A DNA stretch of 10,984 nt from Alphaproteobacteria bacterium (GTDB taxonomy: Bacteria > Pseudomonadota > Alphaproteobacteria > Micropepsales > Micropepsaceae). The notes below the pieces were generated by a model that made no database searches, was not told the origin of the DNA, and saw only the letters and a list, made by a program, of their open reading frames with translations. The position numbers and the translations under genes are program-made. Location: NCBI GenBank assembly GCA_015654715.1, contig JAATGK010000068.1, positions 1 through 10,984 on the forward strand, in the 5' to 3' direction. Positions 6,511 through 10,984 of the stretch are shown one piece after another. The stretch's first letter is position 1. Each line of letters opens with the position of its first letter.

Positions 6511-7546
6511 TGCGGGCAATATCCTGGTTTCCGGCGGGGCCGGTTATATCGGAAGTCACGTCGCACACACTCTGAAACAGGCCGGCTTCACGCCGATCGT
6601 GCTCGACAGTCTGGTCAAAGGTAATCGCTGGGCCGGCGAGAAGTCAGGCCCTTTCCGCCAGGGTGACATCGGCGATGCGGCTTTCGTCGCGGCCGTGTGC
6701 GATGAATTCAAGCCCATCGCGGCGCTGCATTTTGCGGCCTTCATCGAGGTGGGAGAGTCGGTCGCCAAACCCGAGATGTACTTCGCCAACAACCGCGACA
6801 AGGCGAGAATATTTTTCGAGACCATTGCGAAGAACGGCGTCGGCAACATCGTGTTTTCCTCGACCGCTGCGGTCTATGGCGAACCGGAGGACGTTCCGAT
6901 CCCTGAAACCGCCGCGAAGAAGCCAATCAACCCTTACGGCCAGTCCAAACTCGATGCCGAAGAGGCGATGCGCGCGATCCCCGGTGTCCGCTCGGTGGCG
7001 CTGCGTTTTTTCAATGTCGCCGGCGCCGCGCCCGAGGCCGGTCTTGGCGAGACGCATTATCCCGAAACCCACGTCATCCCGCGTATTGTGCTGCCGCTGA
7101 TCGATTCCCCCGCGGCGCTGCTGGATGCACTCGGTCTCAAGGCGGGCTTCAAGCTGTTCGGCACCGATTATCCGACCCGTGACGGCACCGCAGTGCGCGA
7201 TTACATTCACGTGCTCGATCTCGCCGATGCCCATGTGCTGGCGTTGCGCTATCTGATCGGCGGCGGTGCTACCAATGTCTTCAATCTCGGCAGCGGTGAC
7301 GGCTATTCCGTGAACGAAATCATTGCGGCCGCGCGCAAAGTGTTAAGCCGTCCCGATTTCGTAGCTGGTGTCGTGCCGCGCCGCGCCGGCGATCCGGCGA
7401 CGTTGATCGCCGACTCGACCAAGGCCCGTGCGCTTCTCGGCTGGGCGCCGCATCGCGGCATCGAGGAAATGATCGCTTCAGCCGCCGCTTGGCACCGTAC
7501 CGAAACTTACGTCAATACCATCCTGACAAAGGCGCGTGCCGCCTGA
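6500..7546 (+). CDS. galE: UDP-glucose 4-epimerase
   Basis: The 348-aa product has a typical length for GalE. It interconverts UDP-galactose and UDP-glucose in the cytoplasm, feeding the Leloir pathway and surface polysaccharides. It is an extended SDR protein. The NAD-binding loop is 'SGGAGYIGSH' (11-20). 'DSLVKGN' follows (36-42), then the catalytic 'SST' (120-122) and the Y146-x3-K150 pair in 'NPYGQSK'. The GalE hallmark 'GTDYPTRDGTAVRDYIHV' spans 221-238. The segment 'FANNRDKARIFFE' departs from the common NNVxGT at that place. I chose the ATG at 6500 because GAGG lies 12 nt upstream and the Rossmann strand begins directly after. Two in-frame ATGs at 6473 and 6482 add residues without family similarity. 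The start overlaps the galK relic's stop, pointing to an ancestral coupled galKE unit. Confidence 0.95.
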   Translation: MQPDAGNILVSGGAGYIGSHVAHTLKQAGFTPIVLDSLVKGNRWAGEKSGPFRQGDIGDAAFVAAVCDEFKPIAALHFAAFIEVGESVAKPEMYFANNRDKARIFFETIAKNGVGNIVFSSTAAVYGEPEDVPIPETAAKKPINPYGQSKLDAEEAMRAIPGVRSVALRFFNVAGAAPEAGLGETHYPETHVIPRIVLPLIDSPAALLDALGLKAGFKLFGTDYPTRDGTAVRDYIHVLDLADAHVLALRYLIGGGATNVFNLGSGDGYSVNEIIAAARKVLSRPDFVAGVVPRRAGDPATLIADSTKARALLGWAPHRGIEEMIASAAAWHRTETYVNTILTKARAA

Positions 7547-7627
7547 CGTGGCGCTGGTTCCGGGGCAATCCTAACAGCCGTCTGTCGAATCAATCGGTCG
7601 AAACATATTCACTATTGAGAAAATTAA

Positions 7628-7652
7628 TGTTGACAAAATATTCCGGTCAACA
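7628..7652. promoter_or_regulatory. Perfect dyad TGTTGAC-N11-GTCAACA overlapping a TTGACA box
   Basis: A 7-bp perfect inverted repeat with an 11-nt AT-rich centre lies 95-119 nt upstream of the fabI-like gene, in the most AT-rich part of the 200-bp spacer after galE. Its left arm contains a consensus -35 box (TTGACA, 7630-7635). CATGTT (7654-7659) could serve as a poor -10 box at 18-nt spacing. This geometry suits an operator for a dimeric repressor that blocks the -35 region. The regulator is not in the window. Confidence 0.5.
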
Positions 7653-7746
7653 CCATGTTGCCAAAGATAAAACCGCCGCGTCGTGCTAGGTGCGTTTGCC
7701 GCGCTCACGCTATCGCGGTCGCTGTTCTCCAACATGAGATATATGC

Positions 7747-8508
7747 ATGTCACTGTCTGGGAAGAAGGGCCTTGTCGTCGGCATCGCCAACAAGGACAGC
7801 GTCGCTTACGGCTGTGCCAAAGCTTTTCGTCACGACGGAGCCGATCTCGCAATCACTTATCTGAACGGTAAGGCCGAGCCCTACGTTCGCCCGTTGGCCG
7901 AAGAACTTGGTGCACCCATAATTGCCCCTCTCGACGTACGGGTGCCCGGCCAACTCGAAGCCGTGTTTGACCGCGTCAAGAAGAAATGGGGCCGGCTCGA
8001 TTTTATCCTGCATTCGATCGCCTTCGCGCCACGCGATGATTTGCATGGCCGCTTGGTGGACAGCTCGGCAGAAGGTTTCGCCGTGGCAATGGATATCTCC
8101 TGCCATTCCTTTCTCCGCATGGCCAAATTGGCCGAACCGCTTATGGACGACGGTGGGTGTCTGCTTACAGCATCGTATTACGGCGCCGAAAAAGCCGTTA
8201 AGGACTACAATTTGATGGGGCCGGTAAAATCCGCCCTCGAAAGCTGCGTGCGGTACATGGCGGCCGAACTCGGCGGCAAGCATATCCGCGTCAATGCTAT
8301 CTCGCCGGGGCCGCTGCGTACGCGCGCGGCAAGCGGACTCAAAAACTTCGACTCAATGATAGAGCGGGCAACCGCGCGCACACCGGAACATCGTCTTGTG
8401 ACCATCGATGACGTCGGCAGCCTTGCGGCATTCCTGGTGAGTGACGGCGCCCGTTCCATCACCGGTAATACGGCTTATGTCGATGCCGGATACCACGTCG
8501 CAGACTGA
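7747..8508 (+). CDS. fabI: Enoyl-ACP reductase, FabI-type (accessory-like paralogue)
   Basis: The 253-aa product is an NADH-dependent SDR that should reduce the enoyl-ACP double bond in the last step of the fatty-acid elongation cycle. It has the FabI cofactor motif 'GLVVGIANKDSVAYG' (8-22), with 'LHSIAFAPRDDLHGR' at 88-102. The active site is 'SYYGAEKAVKDYNLMGPVK', where Y144, Y154 and K161 match E. coli Y146, Y156 and K163. 'SPGPLRTRAASGLKNF' and 'VDAGYH' close the fold. The 'HSIAFAP...HGR' and 'MGPVKSALES' wording is unlike the usual alphaproteobacterial housekeeping FabI ('HAIGFSDK...', 'MGVAKAALEA'). It resembles a second FabI class found beside it in many genomes; this is from memory. 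A weak GAGA ribosome-binding site lies about 8 nt before the ATG. The AT-rich upstream spacer carries an operator-like dyad. It may be cotranscribed with, or co-regulated alongside, the downstream MFS pair. Confidence 0.9.
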   Translation: MSLSGKKGLVVGIANKDSVAYGCAKAFRHDGADLAITYLNGKAEPYVRPLAEELGAPIIAPLDVRVPGQLEAVFDRVKKKWGRLDFILHSIAFAPRDDLHGRLVDSSAEGFAVAMDISCHSFLRMAKLAEPLMDDGGCLLTASYYGAEKAVKDYNLMGPVKSALESCVRYMAAELGGKHIRVNAISPGPLRTRAASGLKNFDSMIERATARTPEHRLVTIDDVGSLAAFLVSDGARSITGNTAYVDAGYHVAD

Positions 8509-8871
8509 AATGACTGCCACGGAATCCGCCACAGATCAGCGACCCGACAGCAGAATGTTCATCGGTGTGATCGCCGCCGCGCGACGGCCTTCGCGGATCT
8601 GTCCGTTTGTTCGGTTCGACTAAATTGTAGCAATTCGAATTTGGCCGCGGACAAACATTCATCCTATCGTGAGTGAGTATTGACACTTCGCCGAGGTTGG
8701 CGTCATGCTGCCCGCAATAGTCGCTGGTAACGAGCGACATTATCCCCAGGGAGGGGCGTCGTGTGGGAGTGTACCGCCGCCCGGCTTATCGCGCCGGGTG
8801 CTGCTAGTAATAGTGTCCGTTTTGCTAAACGGTTCGCCGCCGGTCGTCGCAACGTCCGTGGTCGGTAAGCC
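8509..8871. other. 363-bp intergenic region with several short hairpins
   Basis: No convincing gene is present; a 90-codon plus frame from 8705 has no recognisable features and runs into the transporter in another frame. Near the fabI end, ACAGATC (8531-8537) and GATCTGT (8596-8602) form a wide dyad. A 10-bp palindrome AATTCGAATT lies at about 8632-8641. A TTGACA at 8680-8685 could be a -35 box, but no good -10 follows. Four local stem-loops then occur before the transporter ATG: GTCGCT/AGCGAC (8720-8738), CCCC/GGGG (8744-8756), CCCGGC/GCCGGG (8780-8798) and CCGTTT/AAACGG (8817-8832). The region probably holds the promoter and a structured leader for the MFS genes. Confidence 0.45.
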
Positions 8872-10188
8872 ATGGCCGTGCACCATACCGCGACGCTCAA
8901 CGCTGCTACGTCGAACGAAATCCCCGGAAAGCGTGCCTGGATTGTTCTCGGCATGCTGTGTTTCGTCTACGTCCTGAACTTTCTGGACCGCCAGTTGTTG
9001 GCCATCCTTGCCAAACCGATCCAGGACACGCTGCACATTTCAGACGGCCAACTCGGCCTGATCGGCGGCTTTTACTTCGCACTTTTTTACTGCTTTATCT
9101 CCATTCCCGTCGGGTACCTCGCCGACAAAACCAGCCGATCCAAGGTACTGGCGCTCGCGTGTGCAATTTGGAGCGGGGCGACGATGGGCTGCGGCCTTGC
9201 GATCAACTACCTGCAGTTTGCCATCTTGCGCATGACGGTCGGCTTCGGTGAAGCCGGCGGCGTGCCGCCATCCTACGCGATCATCTCCGACTATTTTCCG
9301 GCCAGGCGCCGCGGCACGGCGCTCGGCATCTACAACACCGGCCCGGGGATCGGCGCAGCGCTAGGTGTCGCCTTCGGCGCGTCCATCGCCGCGGCCTTCA
9401 ACTGGCGTTACGCTTTTGTGGTGCTCGGCAGCGCCGGCATTTTTACGGCGGTCGCGGCACTTCTGATCGTGCGTGAGCCCCCTCGCGGCGGGATGGATCC
9501 CGTGTCGGCTCAAGCGGCACGCAAGTCGACCTTCTGGGAAACCTTCGTGATGTTCTTTTCACGGCCGGTCCTCGTGCTCGCTGCGCTTGGCGCCGGCATC
9601 ACCCAGCTTATCGCCTATGGGCTGCAGAATTTCGCAGTCCTCTTTCTCATGCGTGAAAAGGGCATGACGCTCGGCAATGTTGCCGCCTATTACTCTCTGG
9701 TCGCATTTTTCGGAATGACGGGAAGTATGATCGCTACCGGCACGCTGATCGACCGCTTCACCAAGCGCTCGAGAGCGGCTTATGCCGTGATTCCGGCAAT
9801 ATCGCTGGTCTTTGCTGTCCCTTTCTATATCGCCTTCGTCTCATCGCCGTCCTGGAGTACGTCGTGCTGGCTCCTCGCCGTCACGATGTTCCTGAACTAC
9901 CCCTATCTGTCGTCCACCGTCACGCTCGTTCAGCAGGAGGTGCGGCCGGATCAGCGCGTCATGTCGGGCGCTTTGCTGCTGCTGGTGATGAATTTCATCG
10001 GTCTCGGTCTCGGGCCAACTTACGTGGGCGCGGCCAGCGACTTCTTCCGCACCTGGTCGCCCGATCACTCGCTGCGGATTGCCCTTTACAGCTGCGTGGC
10101 GTTCTACGCAGCGGCCATATTTGTTTTCTTTATGCTGGCGCGTGCGCTTCGGCGCGAGAGCCGTGAAACGGGAGAAAAAGCCGGATGA
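8872..10188 (+). CDS. MFS transporter, spinster-like, copy 1
   Basis: The 438-aa product is a 12-helix inner-membrane MFS protein of the spinster-like (Spns) kind. TM1 carries the conserved 'LNFLDRQLLAIL' with D39-R40. The loop 2-3 motif A is 'GYLADKTSRSKVL' (81-93). TM4 has 'RMTVGFGEAGGVPPSYA' with R120 and E127. 'SDYFPARRRGTALGIYN' follows. The second half repeats a weaker motif A ('TLIDRFTKRSR'), and the tail is a charged cytoplasmic stretch (RRESRETGEK). In bacterial spinster homologues the TM1 Asp and the TM4 Arg/Glu pair form the proton switch, and all three are present here, so it is probably a proton-coupled transporter. The substrate is unknown; the family includes lipid and lysolipid carriers and many uncharacterised members. 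Its stop overlaps the next gene's start (ATGA). It is about 360 bp downstream of the fabI-like gene. Confidence 0.92.
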   Translation: MAVHHTATLNAATSNEIPGKRAWIVLGMLCFVYVLNFLDRQLLAILAKPIQDTLHISDGQLGLIGGFYFALFYCFISIPVGYLADKTSRSKVLALACAIWSGATMGCGLAINYLQFAILRMTVGFGEAGGVPPSYAIISDYFPARRRGTALGIYNTGPGIGAALGVAFGASIAAAFNWRYAFVVLGSAGIFTAVAALLIVREPPRGGMDPVSAQAARKSTFWETFVMFFSRPVLVLAALGAGITQLIAYGLQNFAVLFLMREKGMTLGNVAAYYSLVAFFGMTGSMIATGTLIDRFTKRSRAAYAVIPAISLVFAVPFYIAFVSSPSWSTSCWLLAVTMFLNYPYLSSTVTLVQQEVRPDQRVMSGALLLLVMNFIGLGLGPTYVGAASDFFRTWSPDHSLRIALYSCVAFYAAAIFVFFMLARALRRESRETGEKAG

Positions 10189-10984
10189 CAGACACACCAT
10201 CGGCGCCGGTCACTCATTCGTCGGCTCCAAAACTCGCCGCCGTCGGACGTCGTGCATGGATCGTCCTTGCCATGCTGTCGTTCGTGTACATCCTGAATTT
10301 CCTGTGTCGGCTGCTGCCGACCATCCTTGCCAAGCCGATCGAGGACTCCCTGCATCTTTCAGACGGGCAATTCGGGCTTATCACCGGGTTCTATTTCGCG
10401 CTCTTCTACACGTTTATTTCCATTCCCATTGGATACCTCGCCGATAGGACCAGCCGGTCCAAAGTGTTGGCATGCGCCTGCGCGATCTGGAGCGCGGCGA
10501 CGATGGCCTGCGGCTTTGCGGTCGGCTATGTGCAATTTGCCCTTTCGTACATTGTGGTTGGTTTCGGCGAGGCCGGCGGTGTTCCGCCGTCCTACGCGAT
10601 CATCTCCGACTATTTTCCGCCTGGCCGGCGCGGAATGGCGCTCGGGCTTTACAATCTCGGTCTGCCGATCGGTGCGGCACTGGCCATTGCCTTCGGTGCG
10701 TCCATCGCCGCCGCGTTCGGCTGGCAACTTGCGTTCCAAGCCCTCGGAGCCCTCGGCATTATCGCGGTGATCGGGGTTCTCGTCATTGTGAAAGAACCCC
10801 GTCGCGGTGGTCTGGACGGCATCTCGGACGAGGAAATGAAGAAGAACAAGGCGCGCTTTCTCCCGACGTTGACGAATTTCTTCACGCACAAACCGCTCCT
10901 GCTTGTCGCGCTCGGCGGCGGCGCCACCCAGATGATTACCTACGGCGTGGGCAATTTCACCATCCTCTTCCTCATGCGCGAGAA
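10185..10984 (+). CDS. MFS transporter, spinster-like, copy 2 (partial, runs off right edge)
   Basis: The ATG at 10185 overlaps the TGA of the first transporter (ATGA), indicating translational coupling. The frame stays open for 266 codons to the window edge. The protein aligns with copy 1 along its full visible length: 'GFYFALFYTFISIPIGYLADRTSRSKVLA', taken in pieces over 68-96, and 'VGFGEAGGVPPSYAIISDYF' (125-144). A 30-nt stretch is identical in both genes (9271-9300 and 10590-10619), so the pair arose by tandem duplication. The TM1 motif reads 'LNFLCRLLPTIL': the conserved Asp is Cys41. The TM4 Arg is Tyr122, while Glu129 is kept. Both changes fall in the charged network thought to sense protons in this family. 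The motif A charges are retained and no frameshift is seen, so the protein is probably made. It could be a mechanistically altered transporter or a partner of copy 1. Confidence 0.9.
   Translation, partial: MTDTPSAPVTHSSAPKLAAVGRRAWIVLAMLSFVYILNFLCRLLPTILAKPIEDSLHLSDGQFGLITGFYFALFYTFISIPIGYLADRTSRSKVLACACAIWSAATMACGFAVGYVQFALSYIVVGFGEAGGVPPSYAIISDYFPPGRRGMALGLYNLGLPIGAALAIAFGASIAAAFGWQLAFQALGALGIIAVIGVLVIVKEPRRGGLDGISDEEMKKNKARFLPTLTNFFTHKPLLLVALGGGATQMITYGVGNFTILFLMRE

Noticed and set aside
8705..8977. 90-codon plus-strand frame in the transporter leader
   Set aside because: No motif, and it runs into the MFS coding region out of frame.
1..10984. CRISPR array, insertion sequence or replication origin
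   Set aside because: No spaced direct repeats, transposase-like protein or clustered origin boxes were seen on either strand.

Overview
The window is GC-rich DNA that reads like an alphaproteobacterial chromosome, probably Rhizobiales or a related order. That placement is an inference from the protein styles: the GalE motifs, an accessory-type FabI, and a small IYDxW-type hypothetical protein of a kind I associate with Rhizobiales. It contains no rRNA, CRISPR array, transposase or integrase. It mixes housekeeping and accessory genes in short, often divergent or convergent units.

Layout. At 1-581 (minus) is the N-terminal part of an exported hypothetical protein that runs off the left edge. 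At 795-1028 (minus) is a 77-residue hypothetical protein, followed by about 580 bp with no convincing gene. At 1610-3289 (minus) is a complete periplasmic gamma-glutamyltransferase. It is transcribed divergently, with a 45 bp gap between start codons, from a P1/S58-family autoprocessing aminopeptidase/amidase at 3335-4348 (plus). That gene converges on an OmpA-like lipoprotein at 4404-5588 (minus), with a hairpin terminator between the two. A tRNA-Arg(ACG) lies at 5838-5914 (plus).

Downstream of the tRNA is a decayed galactokinase: only the C-terminal part remains, at about 6127-6510. It overlaps the start of an intact UDP-glucose 4-epimerase (galE, 6500-7546). A 200 bp AT-rich spacer with a TTGACA box and a perfect 7-bp dyad leads into an accessory-type enoyl-ACP reductase (fabI-like, 7747-8508). 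A 363 bp leader with several small hairpins precedes two tandem, translationally coupled spinster-type MFS transporters (8872-10188, and 10185 to beyond the right edge).

How the genes fit together. GGT and the S58 enzyme are both activated by self-cleavage that exposes an N-terminal Thr, and both act on amide bonds. Their head-to-head arrangement suggests, but does not prove, a shared peptide-scavenging role. The galK remnant overlapping galE indicates that a former galKE unit was truncated in place next to the tRNA gene. The FabI paralogue followed by two spinster transporters is the most system-like arrangement. The second transporter has lost the TM1 Asp and the TM4 Arg that are retained in the first, so it is likely to have diverged in mechanism. 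No wholly new system can be demonstrated from sequence alone.
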